NCBI GenBank assembly: GCA_964605365.1
Contig: CAZSCF010000012.1
Span: 1 to 18,704, forward strand
From: CAZSCF01 sp964605365
GTDB taxonomy: Bacteria; Patescibacteriota; Minisyncoccia; Moranbacterales; UBA2206
Direction of reading: 5' to 3'
Length of the DNA stretch: 18,704 nucleotides
Each line of letters begins with the position of its first letter. Position 1 is the first letter of the stretch. Shown here one piece after another: positions 5,926 to 13,551 of the stretch. The notes under the pieces were generated by a model. The model was not told the DNA's origin, did no database searches, and saw only the letters and a program-made list of their open reading frames with translations. The position numbers were made by a program, and so were the translations under genes.

Positions 5926-7752
5926 ATGACCTCAAAAGAACTCAGACAGAAATATTTGGATTTTTTCCAATCCAAAAAACACGCTCTTATTCCAAGCTCT
6001 TCGCTTATTCCGGATAATGATCCGACAGTGCTTTTTACGACGGCCGGAATGCATCCTCTGGTGCCATATTTATTGGGAGAATCACATCCGCTTGGCAAAA
6101 GACTGACTAACTGTCAAAAATGCATCAGAACTGTGGATATTGAAGAAGTGGGAGACAAGACGCATCATACATTTTTTGAAATGCTCGGCAATTGGTCGTT
6201 AGGCGATTATTTTAAAAAAGAGGCCATCGATTGGAGCTGGGAGTTTTTAACTTCGTCGGAATGGCTCGGATTGGATAAAAATAGGATAGCAGCTTCTGTT
6301 TTTGCCGGAGATAATGACGCTCCTTATGATAAGGAGGCCTTTGAATATTGGAGAGATGTCATCGGTCTTCCGGAAAAAAGAATTGCCAAACTTCCAAAAG
6401 AAAATAATTGGTGGGGTCCGGCCGGGATTACTGGTCCCTGCGGACCGGATACGGAAATATTTTATTGGACCGGAGATCCGAACAAAATTCCGGAAAGTTT
6501 TAACGATGACAATGATCTTTGGGTGGAAATATGGAATAATGTTTTTATGCAGTATAATAAAAATTCCGAAGGCAAATATGAACCATTAACAAATCAGAGT
6601 GTGGATACCGGTATGGGACTTGAAAGAATAACGGCAGTTATGCAAAGCACGTCGGATAATTACAAAACGGATTTATTTGCCAATATCATTGACAGAATAG
6701 AGAAACTTTCCGGCAAAAGTTATGATGCTTCGGATGAAATTAAGCGAGCTATGCGCATTATTGCCGATCACATTAAGGCCGCTACTTTCATCATGGGTGA
6801 TGATAAAGGCATTGGTCCGTCCAATGTCGGTCAAGGCTATGTTGTCAGGCGCTTGATTCGTCGCGCTATCCGTTACGGAAAACAATTGGACATAATTCAG
6901 GAATTTTGGACCAGGGAGATAGCTAAAATAGTCATTCATGATTATCTAAGTATTTATCCGGAATTACAAAAAAATATAGATTTTGTTTTGGATCAGTTTA
7001 GTGAAGAGGAGGAAAGATTCGGCAAGACTTTAGAGAGAGGGTTGCGAGAATTTAATAATTGGTATAAGTATGCTTTTGTGTTGGGCTCAGGGGGCTCATT
7101 AGAAAAGGAACTAGAAAAGAGCCCTAGAGTATTATCGGGAGACATAATATTTAAATTGGTTGCTACTTACGGCTTTCCTGTCGAAATAATAAGAGAAATA
7201 GCAAAAGAAAAAAAAATAGCTTTAGATGAAGAGCATTTTGATAAATTATTCAAACAGCATCAGGATCTTTCTCGCACCGCTTCAGTTGGAATGTTTAAAG
7301 GCGGCCTGGCGGATGCATCCGAGGAAACGATAAAATATCATACGGCTGCCCATTTGATGTTAGCAGGTCTTCGAAAAGTATTGGGCAATCATGTGACGCA
7401 AAAAGGTTCGAATATCACAGCCGAAAGACTACGTTTTGATTTTTCACATGGCGAAAAAATGACATCCGAACAAATAAAAGCGGTAGAAGATTTTGTAAAC
7501 GAAGCTATTAGCCGAAAATTGAATGTAAATTGCAATGAAATGACGCTAGATGAAGCCAAGGCGCAAAATGCGATGGGAGTTTTTGAATCTAAATATGGTG
7601 AGAAAGTAAAGGTCTATGAAATCGGAGAAATATCCAAAGAAATTTGTGGCGGTCCGCATGTCAAAAATACCGACGAGCTCGGGCGCTTTAAGATTAGGAA
7701 AGAAGAATCTTCAAGTGCGGGAGTCAGGAGGATAAAAGCAGTTTTGGAATAA
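5926..7752 (+). CDS. alaS: Alanyl-tRNA synthetase lacking the C-Ala domain
   Basis: The protein has 608 residues against about 875 in E. coli. The class II catalytic core is complete: VLFTTAGMHPLVPYL, the motif 2 region NCQKCIRTVDIEEVGD with HTFFEMLGNWSLGDYF, and motif 3 GMGLERI. The editing domain follows, with its zinc site intact (HTAAHL near residue 472 and CGGPH near residue 577). The reading frame ends about 30 residues after CGGPH with a clean stop. The C-terminal DHHA1/C-Ala domain, which in E. coli aids tRNA elbow binding and dimerisation, is therefore absent rather than frameshifted off. Short forms are known to me from reduced Patescibacteria genomes. Charging of tRNA-Ala and clearance of mischarged Ser or Gly should still be possible. 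Confidence 0.95.
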   Translation: MTSKELRQKYLDFFQSKKHALIPSSSLIPDNDPTVLFTTAGMHPLVPYLLGESHPLGKRLTNCQKCIRTVDIEEVGDKTHHTFFEMLGNWSLGDYFKKEAIDWSWEFLTSSEWLGLDKNRIAASVFAGDNDAPYDKEAFEYWRDVIGLPEKRIAKLPKENNWWGPAGITGPCGPDTEIFYWTGDPNKIPESFNDDNDLWVEIWNNVFMQYNKNSEGKYEPLTNQSVDTGMGLERITAVMQSTSDNYKTDLFANIIDRIEKLSGKSYDASDEIKRAMRIIADHIKAATFIMGDDKGIGPSNVGQGYVVRRLIRRAIRYGKQLDIIQEFWTREIAKIVIHDYLSIYPELQKNIDFVLDQFSEEEERFGKTLERGLREFNNWYKYAFVLGSGGSLEKELEKSPRVLSGDIIFKLVATYGFPVEIIREIAKEKKIALDEEHFDKLFKQHQDLSRTASVGMFKGGLADASEETIKYHTAAHLMLAGLRKVLGNHVTQKGSNITAERLRFDFSHGEKMTSEQIKAVEDFVNEAISRKLNVNCNEMTLDEAKAQNAMGVFESKYGEKVKVYEIGEISKEICGGPHVKNTDELGRFKIRKEESSSAGVRRIKAVLE

Positions 7753-7781
7753 TTGTGAAAAAGACTGATTTATTTTATAAT
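7753..7781 (+). promoter_or_regulatory. Sigma-70 promoter for the FtsA-like gene
   Basis: TTGTGA at 7753-7758 is followed after exactly 17 bp by TATAAT at 7776-7781. The -35 starts on the base after the alaS stop. Predicted transcription start is near 7788, about 30 bases before the ATG at 7819. This separates the FtsA-like gene from alaS control. Confidence 0.65.
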
Positions 7782-7818
7782 AAAGAGGTAAAATAAAAAA
7801 TAAAAATTGCGCATAGAA

Positions 7819-9087
7819 ATGGGAATCTTTTCCAAAATTTTAGGTTTTAATAATATTTCTTCGGATTATCTTTTGTCTTTGGATATTGGAACGGAGGTTG
7901 TTAAGGCTTTGGTTTTCAAGATTGATAAGGAAACTGGCAATGGGATAGTGAAAGGCGTTGGACGAGCCAGACAAGGGCTAAAAGATATGCAAAGCGGAGC
8001 TGTTTCGGACATCTCCGGTGTTATTGAAAATTGTCGTACGGCTATCGGAATGGCCAAGGCTATGGCCGGAACAAAAAAGGCTGAAAAAGCTATTATTGGA
8101 ATAGCGGGAGAATTGGTAAAAGGCACGACTACGACCGTGCACTATGAAAGAATAAAGCCGGAAATCAGGATAGATTTGCCGGAATTGAAAAATATTATTC
8201 AAAAAGTTCAATGGAGGGCTTTTGATAGAATACGTCAACAATTATCTCTCGAAACCGGGCATAGTGAAATTGAAGTTAAATTAATTAATGCGGCTATTGT
8301 TGACATTCGAATTGATGGATATCGGGTAACAAACCCAATCGGATTTCAAGGCAGAGATGTTTCGATTGCAGTTTTTAACGCTTACGCACCTATGATTCAT
8401 CTGGGTGCGCTTCAGACAATTGCCGAAGAATTAAAATTGAATCTTTTAAGCATTGCTGCGGAGCCTTATGCGGTAGCCAGATCAATGGGAATTGAAGATT
8501 CATCTGATTTTAGCGCCGTTTTTATTGATATCGGAGGCGGTACAACGGATATTGCGGTTGTTCGAAATGGAGGACTTGAAGGAACCAGAATGTTTGCCTT
8601 AGGAGGAAGAGCTTTTACAAAAAGATTATCCCAGGAATTAGAAATAAATTTTGAAGAAGCGGAAATTTTAAAAATAAAATACGCAGAAGGAAAATTAGGA
8701 AAAGATGTAAGTAAAAAAATAGAGGAAATTTTAAAAGATGATTGTGAAGTATGGCTTAGCGCTGTTGAACTTTCCCTTTCTGAATTTGCCGAATCTGACA
8801 TATTACCGCACAGATTTTTTCTTTGCGGAGGAGGATCGGGCCTCCCCGGAGTTAAAAATGCCTTATTGTCTCCGTCATGGTCAAATGATTTGCCTTTTGC
8901 TAAAAATCCTCAAGTCAGTTTTTTGCAACCCAGGGATGTTGCTAAGATGTTTGATGAGACAAAGGAACTTCGAGATCCTCAAGATATAACTCCTATGGGT
9001 TTAGCCAATTTGGCGCTGGATTTAGCCGAAGAGGAAAAAGTTTTGGCAGGTATTCTTCGCAGAGCGGTAAAAATGATACAAAAATAA
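7819..9087 (+). CDS. FtsA/PilM-like actin-fold ATPase
   Basis: The protein has 422 residues from the ATG at 7819; an in-frame TTG at 7807 would add 4. It carries the actin-family motifs: phosphate 1 LSLDIGTEVVKAL near residue 20, phosphate 2 FIDIGGGTTDIAVV near 235, and adenosine motif LCGGGSGLPG near 335. The SHS2 subdomain typical of FtsA and PilM lies between the first two. The C-terminus (AGILRRAVKMIQK) is a basic amphipathic helix, like the membrane-targeting tail of FtsA. FtsA tethers FtsZ filaments, whereas PilM works in type IV pilus assembly. No ftsZ and no pilN/pilO gene is adjacent, so the choice stays open, with FtsA slightly favoured by the C-terminal tail. It has its own promoter. 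Confidence 0.8.
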   Translation: MGIFSKILGFNNISSDYLLSLDIGTEVVKALVFKIDKETGNGIVKGVGRARQGLKDMQSGAVSDISGVIENCRTAIGMAKAMAGTKKAEKAIIGIAGELVKGTTTTVHYERIKPEIRIDLPELKNIIQKVQWRAFDRIRQQLSLETGHSEIEVKLINAAIVDIRIDGYRVTNPIGFQGRDVSIAVFNAYAPMIHLGALQTIAEELKLNLLSIAAEPYAVARSMGIEDSSDFSAVFIDIGGGTTDIAVVRNGGLEGTRMFALGGRAFTKRLSQELEINFEEAEILKIKYAEGKLGKDVSKKIEEILKDDCEVWLSAVELSLSEFAESDILPHRFFLCGGGSGLPGVKNALLSPSWSNDLPFAKNPQVSFLQPRDVAKMFDETKELRDPQDITPMGLANLALDLAEEEKVLAGILRRAVKMIQK

Positions 9088-9189
9088 TTAAAATTAAAAA
9101 TTAAGAGTTCCAAAGATTGCAAAAAATATTAAAATATAAGAAAGTTATATTTTTGAATTTTGCACTGCTTTCGACTCTTAACTAAATTT

Positions 9190-11247
9190 GTGCATCAAAC
9201 ATTTTATATAGACGTGGATGAAGAAATAACTTCCATTGTGGAAAGAATAAGAAAGGCTCATATGGACGAGCTGGTTATTGTTGTTCCTAAAGGTGCCATG
9301 CTTATTCAAAGTCTGATAAACCTGAAACTTCTCAAAAAGGAGGCTGATAAATTAGAAAAAGAAATTATTATTGTTACTCAGGATAAAGCCGGTAAACTTT
9401 TGATTGAAAAGACCGGCATTGCCACCGAACAAAGGCTGGAAGATATAGAAGGAGAAAAATGGGAAAATATTTCTGAAATAAAAATAGAGAAAGAAGGTCC
9501 CTATGTTTCAGAAGAAGTCTCTCCGATGGCTAAAAAGAATTCTAAAAAACGTTTAGATAAAATTGGTTCTTCAGACTTTTTTGAAAGTGAAAAAGATAAG
9601 AATAAAGAGGCTGTTTGCATTGCTCCCGCCTCCTCCTTGTCGGAAAAAAGAATAACTATAAAGCCAAAAGGCAATGAAATAGAAGATGTTTCAGAAGAAA
9701 ATGAAAGAATTTTAAACAAGGAATTGGTGATAGATTTGGGAAAAGATATCAAGAAAAACAAAGCTTTTCTGAGTGGTAAAGCTAGAGGCGGCTCAATGGA
9801 TTTGATTAAAAGTGTTAATGTTAAACAAGCACAGGAAAGTTCTTTGGAAAAAGAAAGAAATGTGGGAATGGGAATAAAAGAAAGAAAAGAAAATTTATCG
9901 AGAAATGGCAGCTCATTATTTAAGGGCAAAGAGAAAAAACTTTCGCAAGAAGATTTAATAAAGGAAGAAAAATTTGAACAGTTTTTCAATAGTAATGAAA
10001 ATTTTTTAAGGCAAAATGAAAAAGTCGATTATATAGAAAAAAAATATTCCAATTCGAGCCAAAATATAGCTTTGCCTTCAAAGTTTTGGAAAATTTTTAT
10101 AACTTTCAGTTTGCTTGTTGGCACGTTTGCCTTGGGGGTGTTTTTGTATTTGTTTCTGCCAAAGGCCAAAGTGACTGTTTTTCTAAAAACAGAAAGTCAA
10201 AGCGTTGATGCTGAAATAAGAGGAGATGTGAAAAATACCTCAATTGATGTGATTAATAAATCCATTCCAGCCAAAACGGTTTCTTTTACGGACGAAATCA
10301 CTAAAAATTTTTCTGCTACGGGCGAAAAATCAGCCACTGGTCGAAAAGCGCATGGAACTATCACTATTTACAACGAATATAGTGCGGCTCCTCAACAACT
10401 TGTTGCTACAACTAGATTTTTAAGTACGGATGGAAAATTATTTCGTTTGGTTTCCGGGATAACTATTCCAGGAATAACAAAAACAGGAACGGAAGTAAAA
10501 CCGGGTGCGGTGGAGGCGGAAGTAATTGCGGATGAAGCAGGAGAAAGTTTTAATATTGAATCAACTTCTTTTACTATCCCCGGGTTTCAAGGAAGCGGTA
10601 ATGAAAAATATACAAAATTTTATGCCAAATCTTTTAGCACAATGACTGGAGGTGGAAATGGGGATGTAATGGCAAGAGCGGTAACGGAGCAAGATATCAA
10701 TTCGGCAAAAGAAAAAATATTGTCCGAATTCAATTCTGTCGTAAAGCAGAAAATTAAAGAACGATCCGGAGATGATCTTTTGGTTTTGGATGATGCTTTC
10801 AATATCAGCGAAAATAATTACAAAATTTCAAGTTCTTCAGGGGATATTTCCGATGAATTTAGTGTAACTTTAAGTGCTAAAATAGATGCGGTTGTTTTTA
10901 GCGAAAAGGACTTAAGGGATGTAATAAAAAACATCATGGATAAAAATTCGGGAGAAAATTTAAAAGTTTCCGAAAAAACATTAACAGTTGATTTTGGAAA
11001 ATCCGATTCTGATATATCGAGCGGAACGATTTTGATTAGAGCTCACGGGAATGGAAAATCCGAATCAGGTATCGATCTTGAGAACTTAAAAAGAGGTATT
11101 TTGGGCAAAAATGTCGAAGATTTAATGGCTTATTTAGGCTCATATCAAGAATTTTCAAATGTAGAAGTTGAATATTGGCCCTCTTTTATGGGAGATAAAA
11201 TACCTATCTATGGAAGCCGTGTTGAAGTGGTTCTTGACAATAATTAG
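9190..11247 (+). CDS. Large single-pass membrane protein with beta-rich exterior
   Basis: The protein has 685 residues from the GTG at 9190. A TTG at 9160 adds 10 residues that look non-native, and MHQTFYIDVDEEITS is a natural beginning. Residues 1-80 form a compact alpha/beta domain (ELVIVVPKGAMLIQSLINLK and EIIIVTQDKAGK strands). Residues about 80-295 are a highly charged, low-complexity linker. One transmembrane helix spans about 300-323. The remainder is Ser/Thr/Gly-rich and beta-like (GRKAHGTITIYNEYS), presumably outside the membrane. I recall the same architecture in other Patescibacteria but no established function. It follows the FtsA-like gene and may be its membrane partner. A terminator lies about 110 bases downstream. 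Confidence 0.75.
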   Translation: MHQTFYIDVDEEITSIVERIRKAHMDELVIVVPKGAMLIQSLINLKLLKKEADKLEKEIIIVTQDKAGKLLIEKTGIATEQRLEDIEGEKWENISEIKIEKEGPYVSEEVSPMAKKNSKKRLDKIGSSDFFESEKDKNKEAVCIAPASSLSEKRITIKPKGNEIEDVSEENERILNKELVIDLGKDIKKNKAFLSGKARGGSMDLIKSVNVKQAQESSLEKERNVGMGIKERKENLSRNGSSLFKGKEKKLSQEDLIKEEKFEQFFNSNENFLRQNEKVDYIEKKYSNSSQNIALPSKFWKIFITFSLLVGTFALGVFLYLFLPKAKVTVFLKTESQSVDAEIRGDVKNTSIDVINKSIPAKTVSFTDEITKNFSATGEKSATGRKAHGTITIYNEYSAAPQQLVATTRFLSTDGKLFRLVSGITIPGITKTGTEVKPGAVEAEVIADEAGESFNIESTSFTIPGFQGSGNEKYTKFYAKSFSTMTGGGNGDVMARAVTEQDINSAKEKILSEFNSVVKQKIKERSGDDLLVLDDAFNISENNYKISSSSGDISDEFSVTLSAKIDAVVFSEKDLRDVIKNIMDKNSGENLKVSEKTLTVDFGKSDSDISSGTILIRAHGNGKSESGIDLENLKRGILGKNVEDLMAYLGSYQEFSNVEVEYWPSFMGDKIPIYGSRVEVVLDNN

Positions 11248-11355
11248 CAAGGTGCTAAAATGGTCAAAGACAGTTGTAGGCTTAAATTACATAGAAAGAA
11301 TTGAATTGAAGTTCAGGAATTAGGAATGATTCGATTCTCGGCTGAGTTTTTGGTC

Positions 11356-11381
11356 GAGGAAGAAATCTCCTCCTATTTTTT
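11356..11381 (+). terminator. Intrinsic terminator before infA
   Basis: GAGGA (11356-11360), a 7-base loop and TCCTC (11368-11372) are followed by CTATTTTTTTG. The stem is short but the T-run is good. It would end the FtsA-like/membrane-protein transcript and isolate the ribosomal block. The rest of the 178-base gap shows nothing else clear. Confidence 0.5.
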
Positions 11382-11409
11382 TGTTTGGATTATATTTGTG
11401 TGATTTATA
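11381..11409 (+). promoter_or_regulatory. Candidate promoter for the infA-rpsI operon
   Basis: TTGTTT (11381-11386) is followed after 17 bp by TTTATA (11404-11409), with TG one base before it (extended -10). Predicted start is near 11416, giving a leader of about 10 bases before the ATG at 11426. It overlaps the end of the terminator T-run. It matches the consensus only moderately. Confidence 0.4.
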
Positions 11410-11425
11410 AATAAAAAAACAAGTT

Positions 11426-11647
11426 ATGTCGCAAGACAAAGAGTTAGTTAGGGTTGAGGGCGCAGTTGAAGAAACTTTGCCAAGTACAACCTTCAAAGTA
11501 AAATTAGACAATGGTCATTCGATTCTGGCTCATATTTCTGGGAGAATGAGGGTTAATTACATCAGACTTCTTCCGGGAGACAGGGTTTTAGTTGAGATGA
11601 GCCCCTATGATTTAACCAAAGGAAGAATAGTGCAAAGATTAAGATAA
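11426..11647 (+). CDS. infA: Translation initiation factor IF-1
   Basis: The protein has 73 residues, the normal length for a single S1/OB-fold IF-1. It shows VRVEGAVEETLPSTTFKVKL, ISGRMRVNYIRLLPGDRV and YDLTKGRIVQR, all landmarks of the family. IF-1 binds the 30S A site and helps initiator tRNA selection. It opens the ribosomal block just after a terminator and probable promoter, and the next gene starts 6 bases on. The start has no Shine-Dalgarno sequence, only an A-run. Confidence 0.96.
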   Translation: MSQDKELVRVEGAVEETLPSTTFKVKLDNGHSILAHISGRMRVNYIRLLPGDRVLVEMSPYDLTKGRIVQRLR

Positions 11648-11652
11648 ATAAT

Positions 11653-11766
11653 ATGAAAGTTAGAGCATCGGTAAAAAAAATATGTGATAAATGTAAGCTT
11701 GTAAAAAGGAAGGGCAAGTTGTTTATTATTTGTATTAATCCGAAGCATAAACAACGTCAAGGTTAA
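11653..11766 (+). CDS. rpmJ: 50S ribosomal protein bL36
   Basis: The protein has 37 residues (MKVRASVKKICDKCKLVKRK at the start, ending KQRQG). The zinc ribbon is intact: CDKC at 11-14, then Cys27 and His32. It is the C+ zinc-binding form. It lies between infA (5-base gap) and rpsM (23-base gap), the standard position in the alpha operon. The infA-rpmJ-rpsM order is conserved in most bacteria. Confidence 0.96.
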   Translation: MKVRASVKKICDKCKLVKRKGKLFIICINPKHKQRQG

Positions 11767-11789
11767 AATAAATTAATGAGTATAATGTT

Positions 11790-12176
11790 ATGTTAAGAAT
11801 TGCCGGGGTGAATATACCTGACGAAAAGAGAATAGAAATATCTTTGACCTATATTTATGGCATAGGTCCTTCTATAGCCGCCAGGGTTTTAGACGAGCTT
11901 GGTATTTCCAAACTTACAAGAACAAAGAATTTATCTGAAGATGAAAAGAACAGAATCAGAGATTACATTGAGAAGAAAATAAGGGTAGAGGGAGAGCTAA
12001 AACATATTGTCAGAACAAATGTAAAGAGATTAAAGGAGGTCGGATCTTATCGCGGAACCAGGCATAGCAAAGGATTGCCAACTAGAGGGCAAAGAACAAA
12101 AACAAATAATCGAACTGTTAGGGGCAATGTCAGAAAAACTATGGGTTCTGGCAGAGTTAAGGCTGAGAAAACATAA
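11790..12176 (+). CDS. rpsM: 30S ribosomal protein uS13
   Basis: The protein has 128 residues, near the usual 115-125. It starts MLRIAGVNIPDEKRIEISL, contains YIYGIGPSIAARVL, and ends in the basic tail RHSKGLPTRGQRTKTNNRT followed by a short extra Lys-rich end. uS13 sits in the 30S head and contacts the P-site tRNA and bridge B1. A TATAAT at 11781-11786 lies four bases before the ATG but has no -35, so I do not call a promoter. Confidence 0.97.
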   Translation: MLRIAGVNIPDEKRIEISLTYIYGIGPSIAARVLDELGISKLTRTKNLSEDEKNRIRDYIEKKIRVEGELKHIVRTNVKRLKEVGSYRGTRHSKGLPTRGQRTKTNNRTVRGNVRKTMGSGRVKAEKT

Positions 12177-12238
12177 AAAATTTAAAGTATTCGAATTGAG
12201 GATCAGTGAAGTTTTAAAGTCTAAGGATTATAAAAAAT

Positions 12239-12724
12239 ATGGCAGACGAAAAAGTAATAAAAGAAGAAAATGAAAAGGCGGAATTGAAGGAATCTGTCGA
12301 AAAACAAGATGTTTTGGGTATGGAAAATACAGCTCAAGCAGGAGATGCAAAAAAGAAAAAAAAGAAAATCAAGAAGCAGATCTTAAAAGGAAGGGCTAGC
12401 GTAAAATGCACCTACAACAATACCATGGTTAGCATTTCTGATTTAAATGGAAATATTTTGGGCTGGGCAACTTCAGGACTTTTAGGATTTAAAGGAGCCA
12501 AAAAAGCTACTCCGTATGCAGCTACTCAAGTGGTTGGCAATGTTAGCGAAAAAGTAAAAAAGTTTGGGGTTAGGGAATTGGAAGTTTATGTAAAGGGTGT
12601 TGGATCTGGGCGAGAAGCTTCTATTAGGGCCTTAAATAATAACGGTTTTGATCTAATTTTAATAAAAGATAAAACTCCTATTCCTCATAACGGATGTCGT
12701 CCCAAGAAACCCAGAAGAGTATAA
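12239..12724 (+). CDS. rpsK: 30S ribosomal protein uS11 with N-terminal extension
   Basis: The protein has 161 residues against about 130 in E. coli. Residues 1-48 are an unusual low-complexity segment: acidic first (DEKVIKEENEKAELKES), then a poly-lysine run (KKKKKKIKKQ). The conserved core starts near 50 (KGRASVKCTYNNTMVSISD) and ends PHNGCRPKKPRRV, as expected. uS11 lines the 30S platform near the mRNA exit. AAGGA at about 12225 is the only weak Shine-Dalgarno-like word in this block. Confidence 0.97.
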   Translation: MADEKVIKEENEKAELKESVEKQDVLGMENTAQAGDAKKKKKKIKKQILKGRASVKCTYNNTMVSISDLNGNILGWATSGLLGFKGAKKATPYAATQVVGNVSEKVKKFGVRELEVYVKGVGSGREASIRALNNNGFDLILIKDKTPIPHNGCRPKKPRRV

Positions 12725-12730
12725 ATTTAT

Positions 12731-12827
12731 AAAACACGTAACATAAAACATAAAACACGGCTTGGAATAATTGAGTTTATAATAAAAAAATGTTTCATAT
12801 TCCATGTTCCATGTTGTATGTTCCATG
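12731..12827. repeat. Inverted heptamer-repeat cluster between rpsK and rpsD
   Basis: Four AT-rich heptamers run from 12731 to 12758 (AAAACAC, GTAACAT, AAAACAT, AAAACAC). Five related heptamers in the opposite sense run from 12790 to 12824 (ATGTTTC, ATATTCC, ATGTTCC, ATGTTGT, ATGTTCC). The 31-base spacer holds TATAAT at 12778-12783 without a good -35. The arms can form an imperfect hairpin. It fills nearly all of the 109-base gap. Confidence 0.65.
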
Positions 12828-12833
12828 ATTTAA

Positions 12834-13466
12834 ATGGCAAGAAATTTAGATGCAAAATGTAGAAAATGCAGAAGAGCTATGGAAAAGCTTTTTCTTAAAG
12901 GAGATCGCTGTAATACGCCCAAGTGCGCTATCATTAGACGTGCTTCATTGCCGGGAGTACACGGCAAAAAACCTAAACGAGGTCTCAGCGAATACGGAAT
13001 GCAATTGGCTGCTAAACAAAAAATAAAGAGAATTTATGGTATTTTAGAAAGACAATTTAGGAAGCACTTTGATGAAGTGAAAAATAAACCGGGAGTAATC
13101 GGGGATTTATTTATTGCCAGATTGGAAATGAGGTTGGATAATGTTGTTTATCGAATGGGATTGGCCAATTCCAGAACACAAGCTAGACAGATTGTAAGTC
13201 ATGGCTTTGTCAGGCTTAATGGTAAAAGACTTAATATTCCTTCGGCTTTGGTTAAGGTGGGCGATGTTGTTTCAATTAATTCCAGCAAAGAAAAAAATAA
13301 TTATTTTAAAAATCTGGAGCAGGTAATAAAAAATAAAAAAGATTTTCCGGTCTGGATTGAATTTAATGCAAGTAAAATGGAGGGGAAAATTGTTAGTACT
13401 CCGACTAAGGATGCTACAGGAATCAATGTGGATGTTCAGATGGTGGTTGAATATTATTCAAGATAA
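12834..13466 (+). CDS. rpsD: 30S ribosomal protein uS4, zinc-binding form
   Basis: The protein has 210 residues, normal length. The N-terminus has Cys9, Cys12, Cys26 and Cys31 (CRKC, then CNTPKC), the zinc-binding C+ type. The S4 RNA-binding domain follows (RLDNVVYRMGLANSRTQARQ and VSHGFVRLNGKRLNIPS). uS4 nucleates 30S body assembly and in E. coli also represses the alpha operon. It ends 85 bases before the rpoA start, a gap that holds a strong hairpin. The ATG has no Shine-Dalgarno sequence. Confidence 0.97.
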   Translation: MARNLDAKCRKCRRAMEKLFLKGDRCNTPKCAIIRRASLPGVHGKKPKRGLSEYGMQLAAKQKIKRIYGILERQFRKHFDEVKNKPGVIGDLFIARLEMRLDNVVYRMGLANSRTQARQIVSHGFVRLNGKRLNIPSALVKVGDVVSINSSKEKNNYFKNLEQVIKNKKDFPVWIEFNASKMEGKIVSTPTKDATGINVDVQMVVEYYSR

Positions 13467-13509
13467 ATATTTTTCTTAACAAATAGTTTAAAAAGTAATT
13501 TTTTTATGA

Positions 13510-13537
13510 GGATCTGGCTAGGTGATTAGCCAAATCC
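13510..13537 (+). promoter_or_regulatory. Stem-loop in the rpoA leader
   Basis: GGATCTGGCTA (13510-13520) pairs with TAGCCAAATCC (13527-13537) with one mismatch, giving an 11-bp stem with a GGTGAT loop. It sits 14 bases before the rpoA ATG. A seven-codon frame (MRIWLGD, 13506-13529) runs through it. No U-run follows, so it is not a terminator. A leader control or RNA-processing site is possible. Confidence 0.55.
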
Positions 13538-13551
13538 AAAATGTTAATTTT

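Noticed and set aside
9501..9989. 162-codon open frame on the minus strand
   Set aside because: It is antisense to the Lys/Glu/Ser-rich linker of the membrane protein at 9190-11247. Low-complexity AAA/GAA codons read backwards give few stops and a Ser/Phe/Leu-rich false protein.
11781..11786. Perfect TATAAT four bases before the rpsM start
   Set aside because: No -35 or extended -10 TG is present, and the transcript would begin at the start codon. The site lies inside an operon, so I treat it as chance in AT-rich DNA.
12778..12783. TATAAT between rpsK and rpsD
   Set aside because: No usable -35 at 16-18 bp and no TG before it. It is kept only as part of the heptamer-repeat description.
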